From assembly GCA_030152805.1 (NCBI GenBank), contig JASLIG010000010.1, positions 1-11,315 on the forward strand: a DNA stretch of 11,315 nucleotides, in the 5' to 3' direction. This stretch comes from Solirubrobacterales bacterium (GTDB lineage: Bacteria > Actinomycetota > Thermoleophilia > Solirubrobacterales > 70-9). The notes below the pieces were generated by a model, which saw only the letters and a list, made by a program, of their open reading frames with translations, did not search any database and was not told the origin of the DNA. Positions 1-5,995 of this stretch are shown here, piece after piece. A program made the position numbers and the translations under genes. Each line of letters opens with the position of its first letter. Position 1 is the first letter of the stretch.

Positions 1-665
1 AGCGGTTTCAGTCGCATCACCATCAGCAGCCGCTTGCCCAGTTCGAAGAACACCGGCTTCATGGCCCTGTCGTTCTGGCTCCTTCCGCTTGCGCATTCAC
101 CTGGACCGAGATCGATCCACAGCCGGCGCGTGCTCGGGAGAAGCCGTGACTGCTTTGACGAAAGCGTCCAGGTAATGGCTTCTCTCTCGTCTACGACAGA
201 TGTCGGTTCGCATCGGCTGCTGTAGCCCGCGAAGCCCCATAGCCCATTGGATTCTTCGAGGGCCAACTCTTCGACACCCGGCAGGCGGCCATGAGCGTAG
301 ACGACGACGCCCGGTTCCTGGCCCAGGAACCTCCAGCGGTGTTTTGGCAAGGTCGGAAAGCCGGTCTGCCATTCCTCGATCGTTTTCCGCAGCCCTTCTT
401 CTGCCGGGCCGAGGCCTGTCTCCGCTTCGGTCGGTCCGCTGAACGCACTGACCGGATCGAATGCAGGGCCCCCTCCGCAAGTCGCCGGATAGGGCCAATG
501 AGGCCATTTCGCGACCATCGGGTCAGGGCCTTGCGGAATCGGTGTGCTGGAGGCGTCGGATACCGGCATCGCCCCGAGTCCCACACTGACCAGCAGCCAA
601 ACAACTGCAAAACGGACGATTCCCACCAAGACCCCTCCCCGCGATCGTTTGATCGATCTCAACAT
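1..665 (-). CDS. Unrecognised exported protein, C-terminus beyond the left edge (partial)
   Basis: I do not recognise the family. Reading the minus strand from the ATG at 665-663, the frame stays open for 221 codons to the window edge, and an in-frame TGA lies just upstream, so this is the first possible ATG. The N-terminus looks like a signal peptide: a basic start (MLRSIKRSR), then a hydrophobic stretch at about residues 11-32 (GVLVGIVRFAVVWLLVSVG) ending in GLGA, with cleavage possible near residue 32 or 38. The mature part is Pro/Gly/Trp-rich with three cysteines (C63, C152, C191) and a motif RLWIDLGPGECASGR at about 181-195, so an extracytoplasmic beta-rich domain is plausible but unproven. 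GGGGGA abuts the ATG, which is too close for an ideal ribosome site; the TTG next to it is an alternative start. Third codon positions carry more A/T than in neighbouring genes. It follows the R2-like gene by 44 bases on the same strand and may be co-transcribed. Confidence 0.7.
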   Translation of the reverse strand, partial: MLRSIKRSRGGVLVGIVRFAVVWLLVSVGLGAMPVSDASSTPIPQGPDPMVAKWPHWPYPATCGGGPAFDPVSAFSGPTEAETGLGPAEEGLRKTIEEWQTGFPTLPKHRWRFLGQEPGVVVYAHGRLPGVEELALEESNGLWGFAGYSSRCEPTSVVDEREAITWTLSSKQSRLLPSTRRLWIDLGPGECASGRSQNDRAMKPVFFELGKRLLMVMRLKP

Positions 666-709
666 TCCCCCTGCGGGAAGGTTGCGGTGCAGCCGTCAGG
701 ATGTTTGGG

Positions 710-1993
710 CTACGTGAAGACCTTGCGCATCCGCGCGATCTCGCGGATCGAGCCGCGGGGGCGGATGCGGCGCGTGAGGACCATCTTCACCGGGTTCGCG
801 TCCGGCTTGCTCATGCCGACGAAGTCGGCCCAGCTCGCCTCCAGCGTCAGCGTCGGGTTGGGCGCTTCACCGGGTTCGGCGCGGGTCGAGCCGTTGTCGA
901 TCACCAGGTGCCAGGGGTCGGCGTCGGTGAAGCGCCACTGGTAGACGAGCGGCGAGCCGTTGGCGGCGCCGGGGTCGGCGACTCGCTTGACCACCTCGAA
1001 GTAGAGCCTCTGCAGCTCGGGGGTCGCCTCCGGCCTGGCGTCGGGCGGGCCGAGGATGCCGCCCATCATCAGCTTCACCTGGTTCTCGGCGATCTCCTCG
1101 GGCGCGGCCTCCGGGTCGAAGGGGAAGACACCGGGTGGCATCTCCTCGGTCGGATATCCGATCGTGCGCCAGCGCTGGCGGATCAGTTTGAGGCCGAAGG
1201 CGAAGATGTCCTCGAGCGAGAAGCCGTAGCACTCGGTGTATTCCCGGTCCATGTTGGGCGGGTGGAAGACCGCGGGGCCGTAGGGCAGCACTTCGCGGAG
1301 CAGCTCGACCACCGCCGCTTTGCACTCCTCATGGGCGGGATGCTCGTCGGCAAGTAGTTCGGAGAGGACCTTGACGCCGAAGCCGATGTGGCGCTGCTCG
1401 TCCTTCGAGACGTTGGCGATGCCGGAGCTGAAGCCCGGCATCGTTTCTTCGGAGGCGAAGAAGTCCTCGATGAAGTGCTGGCCGGGCTGGGCGAGCGAGC
1501 CCTCGACGATCAGGTGGTAGAGCGTGATCGCCTGCGCGTACTTCGGCAGCGAGCGGTCCTTGGTCAGTTCCTCGGCCATCAGGTCGAGACGGTCGAAGAT
1601 GCCGCGGTAGCCCCAGTTGAGCTGCGGCAGGGTCGAGGAGAGCGTCTGCTGGAGCGACTCGCCGCCGACCCCGATCACCTCCTTGAAGAAGCGGTGGAAG
1701 AAGACCGAGTGGCGCACCTCGTCGACCTGCTGGGTGGCGAGGAAGTAGGACTGCTCCTCGGTCGGTGCGGCGGTGATGTAGGGGGCGAGGGTGTCGGCGA
1801 CCCGGTCCTCGCCGTAGAAGAACATCGAGTAGATCCACATCGCCGAGCGGCGCTGGATGTCGCTGAGCGCGTCCCAACCCGCCCGGTCCTGGGAGAAGTC
1901 GATGTCGTAAGCGCTCCAGTTGCCCTGCTCCCAGCGGTGGTAGAGGTCCTCGTAGGTGACGTTGTCCATCAGGCTCTGGGATGCGACGCTCAT
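710..1993 (-). CDS. R2-like ligand-binding oxidase (R2lox-type ferritin fold) fused to a C-terminal SCP2 lipid-carrier domain
   Basis: 427 residues. Residues about 12-300 are a ribonucleotide-reductase-R2-like ferritin fold with a complete dinuclear metal set: E62, E92xxH95, E164 and E199xxH202. V65 lies three residues after the first Glu and Y159 five residues before the fourth ligand; as I recall, these are the positions of the Val-Tyr ether cross-link in R2lox proteins, which hold a Mn/Fe centre and bind a long-chain fatty acid. That points to R2lox rather than a true NrdB. Residues about 325-427 match the SCP2 sterol-carrier pattern (YQWRF, WHLVIDNG, PTLTLEASWADFVGM, then a basic C-terminus). 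Typical R2lox proteins are about 300 residues, so the tail is an added domain. The start is the ATG preceded by AAAGGAGAG; an earlier in-frame start at 2041 lacks such a site. The gene lies downstream of an acyl-CoA synthetase on the same strand, suggesting an oxidase acting on lipid or acyl substrates. The substrate is unknown. Confidence 0.88.
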   Translation of the reverse strand: MSVASQSLMDNVTYEDLYHRWEQGNWSAYDIDFSQDRAGWDALSDIQRRSAMWIYSMFFYGEDRVADTLAPYITAAPTEEQSYFLATQQVDEVRHSVFFHRFFKEVIGVGGESLQQTLSSTLPQLNWGYRGIFDRLDLMAEELTKDRSLPKYAQAITLYHLIVEGSLAQPGQHFIEDFFASEETMPGFSSGIANVSKDEQRHIGFGVKVLSELLADEHPAHEECKAAVVELLREVLPYGPAVFHPPNMDREYTECYGFSLEDIFAFGLKLIRQRWRTIGYPTEEMPPGVFPFDPEAAPEEIAENQVKLMMGGILGPPDARPEATPELQRLYFEVVKRVADPGAANGSPLVYQWRFTDADPWHLVIDNGSTRAEPGEAPNPTLTLEASWADFVGMSKPDANPVKMVLTRRIRPRGSIREIARMRKVFT

Positions 1994-2028
1994 CTCTCTC
2001 CTTTGCATGGTGCGGCGGGGCTGCAGGG

Positions 2029-2034
2029 AGGTTA
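2029..2034 (-). promoter_or_regulatory. Possible -10 hexamer for the R2-like/SCP2 gene
   Basis: On the minus strand TAACCT matches TANNNT and lies about 35 bases before the ATG at 1993, just after the hairpins at 2043-2068. No good -35 is seen. If used, it would give the R2-like gene its own short leader with the AAAGGAGAG ribosome site. This is a weak single-motif call. Confidence 0.2.
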
Positions 2035-2042
2035 CCGCCAAA

Positions 2043-2068
2043 CTGGCTGAGCAGCCAGGATTGCTCAG
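2043..2068 (-). terminator. Overlapping alternative hairpins between the acyl-CoA synthetase and the R2-like gene
   Basis: Two perfect inverted repeats share bases. CTGGCT-GAGC-AGCCAG (2043-2058) has a 6-bp stem and 4-base loop and, read on the minus strand, is followed by TTTGG. CTGAGCA (2047-2053) pairs with TGCTCAG (2062-2068) as a 7-bp stem. The two stems cannot form together. They lie 10 bases after the stop codon of the synthetase gene, so partial termination or attenuation before the R2-like gene is possible. There is no long T-run. Confidence 0.35.
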
Positions 2069-2078
2069 AGTGAGTTCG

Positions 2079-3578
2079 TCACACAGATGCGGGAGTCTCG
2101 ATCTCCCGCTTGAGGATCTTGCCGGTGGGGCCCTTGGGGAGGTCGTCGAGGAACCAGACGAGCCGCGGGTACTTGTAGGCGGCTATGCGCTCCTTGACGT
2201 AGGCGCTGACCTCCTCGGGGGCGAGTTCCTCGCCGTCGTGGAGCACCACCGCGGCGCCGATCTCCTCGCCCCACTGGTCGTGGGGGACGCCCAGCACCGC
2301 CGCTTCGCGGATCTTCGGGTGCTCGAAGAGCACCTCCTCGACCTCGCGCGGGTAGACGTTGTAGCCGCCGCGGATGATCATGTCCTTCTTGCGGTCGACG
2401 ATGTAGAAGTAGCCGTCCTCATCGATGCGGGCCATGTCGCCGCTGTGGAACCAGCCGCCGCGCATCGCCTCGGCGGTGGCGTCGGGACGCTGCCAGTAGC
2501 CCTTCATGATGTTGTGGCCGCGGATCACGATCTCGCCGACCTCGCCCTGGCCGACCTCCTCGTCGTTCTCGTCGACGACGCGCATCTCGACCCCTTCGAT
2601 CGGGGTCCCGATCGAGCCCGCCTTGCGCTCGCGCTCGGGGTGGTTGGAGCAGGCGACGGGCGAGGTCTCCGAGAGCCCGTAGCCCTCGAGCACGACCGCC
2701 TCGAAGGCATCTTCGAAGCCGCGCAGAACCTCCACCGGCATCGAGGCCCCACCGGTGATGCAGGTGCGCAGCTTCGAGGTGTCGAAGCTGCCGCGCTCGG
2801 GGTGGTGGAGCAGGGCGCCAAACATCGTCGGCACCCCGTAGAAGTGGGTGACGCCGTCGCGCTGCATCGTCGACAGCGCCTCGCCGGGGTCGAATTTCGG
2901 CACCAGGGTCAGGCAGGCACCCACCTTTAGCGAGGCGTTCATGCCGACCGTCTGGCCGAAGGAGTGGAAGAGCGGCAGGGCGCCGAGGACGACGTCGCCG
3001 CCCGCTATCTCGCAGGTGGTGCGGCTGGAGACGTCGGCGTTGCCGAAGAGGTTGAGGTGGGTCAGCTCGGCGCCCTTGGGCTTGCCGGTGGTGCCCGACG
3101 TGTAGAGGATGACCGCCGTGTCGTCCTCGGCGGTGTCGACGATGCCGGCGCTCGGCTCGTGTTCGGCGAGCATCGAGGCGAAGCTCGACGGCTCGACCTC
3201 GATCGGCTCGGCGTCGGCGTCGGTTGCGCCCTCGCGCGCCTCGGCGGCGAAGCCGTGCCAGGCGAGCAATAGCTTCGCTCCGGAGTCCTCGAGGTAGAAG
3301 GCGATCTCGCGCCGCTTCAAGAGCACGTTCATCGGCACGACCACCGCGCCCGCGCGCAGCACGCCGTAGTAGGCGATCGGGAACTCCGGCACGTTGGGCA
3401 GCATCACGCCGACCCGGTCGCCGGGGCGCACGCCCTTCTCGGCAAGCAGAGTGGCGAGGCGGGCGCTGCGATCGTCGAGCTCACCGTAGCTCAGCTCGAC
3501 CTCGCCGAGGCGGATCGCAGGGGCCTCCGGCGCCCGCCCGGCGCTCTCGGTCAGCAGCGATGTGAGATTGAGACCCAT
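2079..3578 (-). CDS. AMP-forming acyl-CoA synthetase (long-chain fatty-acid-CoA-ligase type)
   Basis: 499 residues, a normal length for the ANL adenylate-forming superfamily. It is expected to activate a carboxylic acid with ATP to an acyl-AMP and transfer it to CoA. Visible motifs: the phosphate-binding loop YTSGTTGKPKG (159-169), PLFHSFGQ (202-209), GYGLSET (299-305), HSGD (378-381), the hinge DRKKDMIIRGGYNVYP (395-410) and the catalytic lysine K487 in PTGKILKREI. The start is the ATG at 3578, 23 bases after the stop of the ABM gene. The open frame continues upstream to 3755, but that part is an out-of-frame reading of the ABM gene. The ribosome site is weak (GGGGCGTTGAG), consistent with translation coupled to the upstream gene. 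Chain length preference cannot be read from the sequence; the neighbouring SCP2-containing oxidase favours a lipid substrate. Confidence 0.95.
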   Translation of the reverse strand: MGLNLTSLLTESAGRAPEAPAIRLGEVELSYGELDDRSARLATLLAEKGVRPGDRVGVMLPNVPEFPIAYYGVLRAGAVVVPMNVLLKRREIAFYLEDSGAKLLLAWHGFAAEAREGATDADAEPIEVEPSSFASMLAEHEPSAGIVDTAEDDTAVILYTSGTTGKPKGAELTHLNLFGNADVSSRTTCEIAGGDVVLGALPLFHSFGQTVGMNASLKVGACLTLVPKFDPGEALSTMQRDGVTHFYGVPTMFGALLHHPERGSFDTSKLRTCITGGASMPVEVLRGFEDAFEAVVLEGYGLSETSPVACSNHPERERKAGSIGTPIEGVEMRVVDENDEEVGQGEVGEIVIRGHNIMKGYWQRPDATAEAMRGGWFHSGDMARIDEDGYFYIVDRKKDMIIRGGYNVYPREVEEVLFEHPKIREAAVLGVPHDQWGEEIGAAVVLHDGEELAPEEVSAYVKERIAAYKYPRLVWFLDDLPKGPTGKILKREIETPASV

Positions 3579-3601
3579 CTCAACGCCCCGGCCGCGCGCT
3601 C

Positions 3602-3889
3602 CTAACCCTTGATGATGTTGTGGACGGGAAACTCCTTGATGTCCGGCGGGCCCTGCGGCGCGCGCTCGCCAAGCTCCGCGATTGCCGGCCCCAGGCGGCT
3701 CTCCTGGAATCGGTCGAAGTGCCCGCGCGACTCCCAGAAGTCGATCACGCCCCAACCCCCCTCGATCGGCCCGGCCGAGTGAAAGATCAGCCCGTCCGGA
3801 AGGTTCTCCTCGACTCCCATCTGCGCATTGACGGCCTCGTACTGCTCCTGCGTTCCGTCGGCGAACTTGATTCTCAGCCCTACTGCCAT
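3602..3889 (-). CDS. Small ABM-like protein (dimeric alpha/beta-barrel, antibiotic-biosynthesis-monooxygenase type)
   Basis: 95 residues, the usual length of a single dimeric ferredoxin-like alpha/beta-barrel domain. The pattern of an N-terminal strand (VGLRIKF), a helix (QEQYEAVNAQMG), central strands (GLIFHSAG, GWGVIDFWES) and a second helix (HFDRFQESRLGPAIAELG) fits the ABM/EthD-like superfamily. Members include cofactor-less monooxygenases and many proteins of unknown role, so I do not assign a reaction. The start at ATG 3889 has a strong AGGAGGAG ribosome site. It is the first gene of a probable operon with the acyl-CoA synthetase and the R2-like/SCP2 oxidase. Confidence 0.75.
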   Translation of the reverse strand: MAVGLRIKFADGTQEQYEAVNAQMGVEENLPDGLIFHSAGPIEGGWGVIDFWESRGHFDRFQESRLGPAIAELGERAPQGPPDIKEFPVHNIIKG

Positions 3890-3925
3890 GCGCTCCTCCT
3901 CAGTTGAACCCGTGTGACCCCGACG

Positions 3926-3931
3926 AGCATA
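3926..3931 (-). promoter_or_regulatory. Possible -10 hexamer for the ABM / acyl-CoA synthetase / R2-like operon
   Basis: TATGCT on the minus strand lies 36 bases before the ATG at 3889. It leaves a leader of about 30 bases that contains the AGGAGGAG ribosome site. No clear -35 is present. The same hexamer occurs on the plus strand at 3965-3970 in this 88-base divergent region. Confidence 0.35.
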
Positions 3932-3964
3932 GCCTCCGGCCGGCTGCCTGAGGTGCGGCGTGGA

Positions 3965-3970
3965 TATGCT
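3965..3970 (+). promoter_or_regulatory. -10 hexamer TATGCT for the PRC-barrel gene, apparently leaderless
   Basis: TATGCT ends seven bases before the ATG at 3978, so transcription would start at or next to the start codon. No Shine-Dalgarno precedes that ATG. This supports 3978 over the GTG at 3960, which overlaps the promoter region. Confidence 0.4.
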
Positions 3971-3977
3971 CAGCCCA

Positions 3978-4340
3978 ATGGAGGATCTGGGTCCACCGAG
4001 TTCTTACCTTGCGGTGAGCAAGGGAGTGCCTGTCTTCTCGAGCGACGGCAAGGAGCTCGGCAGGGTGGTGCAGGCCCTCTCCGCTCCCAAGCTCGACATG
4101 TTCGACGGGATCGTGTTCGACACGACCACCGGGCCCGGTGGTCACCGCTTCGTCGATGCGCCTGAGGTGGGCGAGATATACGAGCGAGGGGTGGTGCTGA
4201 AGATCGATGCAGCCGAGGCTGCGGGCCTGCCGGCGCCGGGCGCCAATCCGGGCTCACTTTCGGTTAGCGCCGACGATCTGGTCGCGGGCCGGCCAGGCTT
4301 CTTGCGCCGCGCCTGGAACGCGATCTCCGGCAGGCGCTGA
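3978..4340 (+). CDS. PRC-barrel domain protein
   Basis: 120 residues from the ATG at 3978. The opening segment (SKGVPVFSSDGKELGRVVQAL, then DMFDGIVFDT) is a PRC-barrel signature: a small beta-barrel seen in RimM, photosynthetic reaction-centre H subunits and many stand-alone stress or envelope-associated proteins. The C-terminus is basic (FLRRAWNAISGRR). No signal peptide or membrane segment is visible, so a cytoplasmic location is likely. GTG at 3960 and ATG at 3966 are in-frame alternatives; GAGGTG before 3960 is a possible ribosome site, but the TATGCT hexamer fits a leaderless start at 3978. The role is unknown. It is divergent from the ABM operon and 44 bases upstream of the FKBP lipoprotein gene. 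Confidence 0.75.
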   Translation: MEDLGPPSSYLAVSKGVPVFSSDGKELGRVVQALSAPKLDMFDGIVFDTTTGPGGHRFVDAPEVGEIYERGVVLKIDAAEAAGLPAPGANPGSLSVSADDLVAGRPGFLRRAWNAISGRR

Positions 4341-4343
4341 CGC

Positions 4344-4363
4344 CCGGCGCCGCGCCGCGCCGG
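4344..4363 (+). terminator. GC-rich hairpin after the PRC-barrel gene
   Basis: CCGGCGC (4344-4350) and GCGCCGG (4357-4363) form a perfect 7-bp stem with a 6-base loop, starting three bases after the TGA of the PRC-barrel gene. No T-run follows, which is common for terminators in high-GC actinobacteria but leaves the call uncertain. The -10 of the next gene begins eight bases later. Confidence 0.4.
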
Positions 4364-4370
4364 CGTCGCG

Positions 4371-4376
4371 TAGGAT
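4371..4376 (+). promoter_or_regulatory. -10 hexamer TAGGAT for the FKBP lipoprotein gene, apparently near-leaderless
   Basis: TAGGAT (TANNNT) ends eight bases before the ATG at 4385, with no Shine-Dalgarno between. The predicted transcription start is about two bases from the start codon. No convincing -35 is present. Confidence 0.4.
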
Positions 4377-4384
4377 CATCCGCC

Positions 4385-4891
4385 ATGAAGCGCTTCGCCC
4401 TGATAGTCCTTGCCTGCGGTGCCCTCGTGGTCGCAGGCTGTGGCGGCGGTGACGATTCTTCGACGGAGCCGAGCGAATCCACCTTTTCGAGCGAAGCGAC
4501 CACGACCGAAACGGCGCCGGCCGAAAAGACCAAGCCCGCGGTAACAGTGCCCAAGGGCGCGCCGCCGAAGAAGCTCGTGATCAAGGAAATCGAAAAGGGC
4601 AGCGGCCCGACGGCCGAAGCCGGTGACGAAGTCACGGTCCAGTACGTCGGCGTCGGTTACGACAGCAAGGAAGAATTCGACTCCTCCTGGAGTCGCAACG
4701 AACCCTTCACCTTCGGCCTCGGCGCCGGCCAGGTGATCTCCGGCTGGGACCAGGGCGTCAAAGGGATGAAGGTCGGTGGCCGCCGCGAGCTGATCATTCC
4801 GCCCAACCTCGCCTACGGCTCAACGGGCACGGGCTCGATCGCCCCCAACGAAACGCTGATCTTCGTCATCGATCTGCTCGCGGTCGAATAG
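4385..4891 (+). CDS. FKBP-type peptidyl-prolyl cis-trans isomerase, lipoprotein
   Basis: 168 residues. The N-terminus is a lipoprotein signal: MKRF, a hydrophobic stretch, then lipobox VAGC with C19 as the lipidated cysteine. A Ser/Thr/Glu-rich linker (about 23-55) leads to one FKBP domain (about 61-168). The FKBP12 active-site residues are all present by position: Y87, F98, D99, F108, V117, I118, W121, Y144 and F160, plus the typical GWDQGVKGMKVGGRREL and IIPPNLAYG blocks. It should be an active prolyl isomerase anchored to the outer face of the membrane, helping fold exported proteins. It sits alone between two GC-rich hairpins and has its own probable promoter. Confidence 0.95.
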   Translation: MKRFALIVLACGALVVAGCGGGDDSSTEPSESTFSSEATTTETAPAEKTKPAVTVPKGAPPKKLVIKEIEKGSGPTAEAGDEVTVQYVGVGYDSKEEFDSSWSRNEPFTFGLGAGQVISGWDQGVKGMKVGGRRELIIPPNLAYGSTGTGSIAPNETLIFVIDLLAVE

Positions 4892-4903
4892 AGCGGTCGC
4901 GCG

Positions 4904-4926
4904 GCGCGCCCAGCCGCCGGGCGCGC
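4904..4926 (+). terminator. Strong GC-rich hairpin after the FKBP gene
   Basis: GCGCGCCC (4904-4911) pairs with GGGCGCGC (4919-4926) as a perfect 8-bp all-GC stem with a 7-base loop, 12 bases after the FKBP stop codon. No T-run follows. It ends 12 bases before the GTG of the next gene, so it may also insulate or influence that gene's start region. Confidence 0.45.
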
Positions 4927-4938
4927 GATCATGCCGCC

Positions 4939-5994
4939 GTGCCCACCGCTTCGATCTTCGCCGAGCGCTTTGCCGCCCAGGGCCTCTCCGGTCCGCCCGC
5001 CTCCGACCCCGCCGCGGTGGCGGAGCGCCTGCTCGCCGTGCAGGGTCAGGATCCGCGCGGCGCTCGCCTCGCCGTGCGGGCCCGCAGCGAGGGCCTGACC
5101 GCCGCCGACGTCGATCGCGCCTTTACCGAGGAGCGCTCGCTGCTGATCACCTGGCTCAATCGCGGCACCCTGCACCTGGTGCGCAGGGAGGACTACCCCT
5201 GGTTGCAGATGCTGACCACACCGCCTTTGCGCGCATCCTGCATACGCCGCCTGCGCCAGGAGGGGATCGCGCCGGAGCTGGGCGAGCGCGCCGTGGAGAC
5301 GATCGAGCGTGCGCTTGCCGAGGAGGGACCCCTGACCCGGCATCAGCTGCGCGAGCGCCTCGAGGCGGCCGGTGTGCCCACGCAGGGACAGGCCCTGATC
5401 CACCTGCTCTTCCTGGCGGCGGTCCGGGGTGTCGCCGTGCGGGGCCCGATGGTTGGCAAGGACCATGCCTACGTGCTGGTCCGCGATTGGCTGGAGCCGG
5501 CGACGCCCGTCGACCGCGACGCCGCCCTCGCTGAGCTTGCCCGTCGCTACCTGGTCGGCCACGCCCCAGCCGATGACCGCGACCTGGCCCGCTGGGCGGG
5601 CCTGCCGCTGCGAGACTCGCGCGCCGGTCTTGCCGCGATCGCCGGCGAGCTGGTCCAGCGCGACGACGGCCTGGTCCACCTCGCCAAACACCCACCCGTC
5701 GCCGAGGTTCCCGGCCCCCGCCTGCTCGGCGCTTTTGACCCCCTCCTGCTCGGTTGGACCTCGCGCGAGCTGATTCTCGGCCCGCACACGCACCTGGTGA
5801 CGATGAACGGCATCTTCCGTCCCTTCGCGCTGGTCAAGGGCAGGGCGGTCGGCACCTGGAAGCTGAACCGCGGCAAGGTGGCAATCGAGCCTCTCGGCCG
5901 CGTCTCGAAGGCGGCGAGCTTGGCGCTCGCCGCCGACGCCGCCGATGTGGAACGGTTCATGGCAAGCACGCAAGCAAACGCAAGGGGGAGTTGA
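4939..5994 (+). CDS. Winged-helix HTH_42 family protein, AlkZ-like (possible DNA glycosylase)
   Basis: 351 residues, a typical length for the HTH_42 family (AlkZ, YcaQ and relatives), whose characterised members are DNA glycosylases that unhook interstrand cross-links or remove bulky alkylated bases. Family features: LLAVQGQDPRGA with Q35-G-Q37 at the position of the AlkZ catalytic QxQ motif, NRGTLHLV, a mid-protein winged-helix region (TRHQLRERLEAAGV), GHAPADDRDLARWAGLP, LLGAFDPLLLGW and GIFRPFALVKGRAVGTWKL. Many actinobacterial members are untested, so the activity is inferred. The start is GTG at 4939; an ATG at 4931 is out of frame. There is no Shine-Dalgarno; GATCAT (4927-4932) ends six bases before the GTG and could be a weak -10 for a leaderless message. 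The VOC gene starts one base after its stop codon. Confidence 0.85.
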   Translation: MPTASIFAERFAAQGLSGPPASDPAAVAERLLAVQGQDPRGARLAVRARSEGLTAADVDRAFTEERSLLITWLNRGTLHLVRREDYPWLQMLTTPPLRASCIRRLRQEGIAPELGERAVETIERALAEEGPLTRHQLRERLEAAGVPTQGQALIHLLFLAAVRGVAVRGPMVGKDHAYVLVRDWLEPATPVDRDAALAELARRYLVGHAPADDRDLARWAGLPLRDSRAGLAAIAGELVQRDDGLVHLAKHPPVAEVPGPRLLGAFDPLLLGWTSRELILGPHTHLVTMNGIFRPFALVKGRAVGTWKLNRGKVAIEPLGRVSKAASLALAADAADVERFMASTQANARGS

Positions 5995-5995
5995 G

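Noticed and set aside
97..610. Short open frames on both strands at the left end
   Set aside because: They overlap the long minus-strand frame from 665 that has a signal peptide and stays open to the edge. The others lack coding character.
665..679. Inverted repeat TTCCC/GGGAA after the R2-like gene
   Set aside because: The stem is only 5 bp, has no T-run and overlaps the start codon of the downstream exported protein; it is too weak to call a terminator.
3579..3755. Longer N-terminus of the acyl-CoA synthetase
   Set aside because: This stretch is the ABM gene read in another frame and has no similarity to the synthetase family; the family-like N-terminus starts at 3578.
3960..3977. GTG start at 3960 for the PRC-barrel gene
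   Set aside because: It is possible because GAGGTG lies just upstream, but the TATGCT hexamer at 3965-3970 would then be inside the gene. The ATG at 3978 fits a leaderless start better. The choice is not certain.
4813..5973. 386-residue minus-strand open frame opposite the AlkZ-like gene
   Set aside because: It is a typical high-GC antisense shadow. The plus-strand frame carries all the family motifs, and this one has none I recognise.
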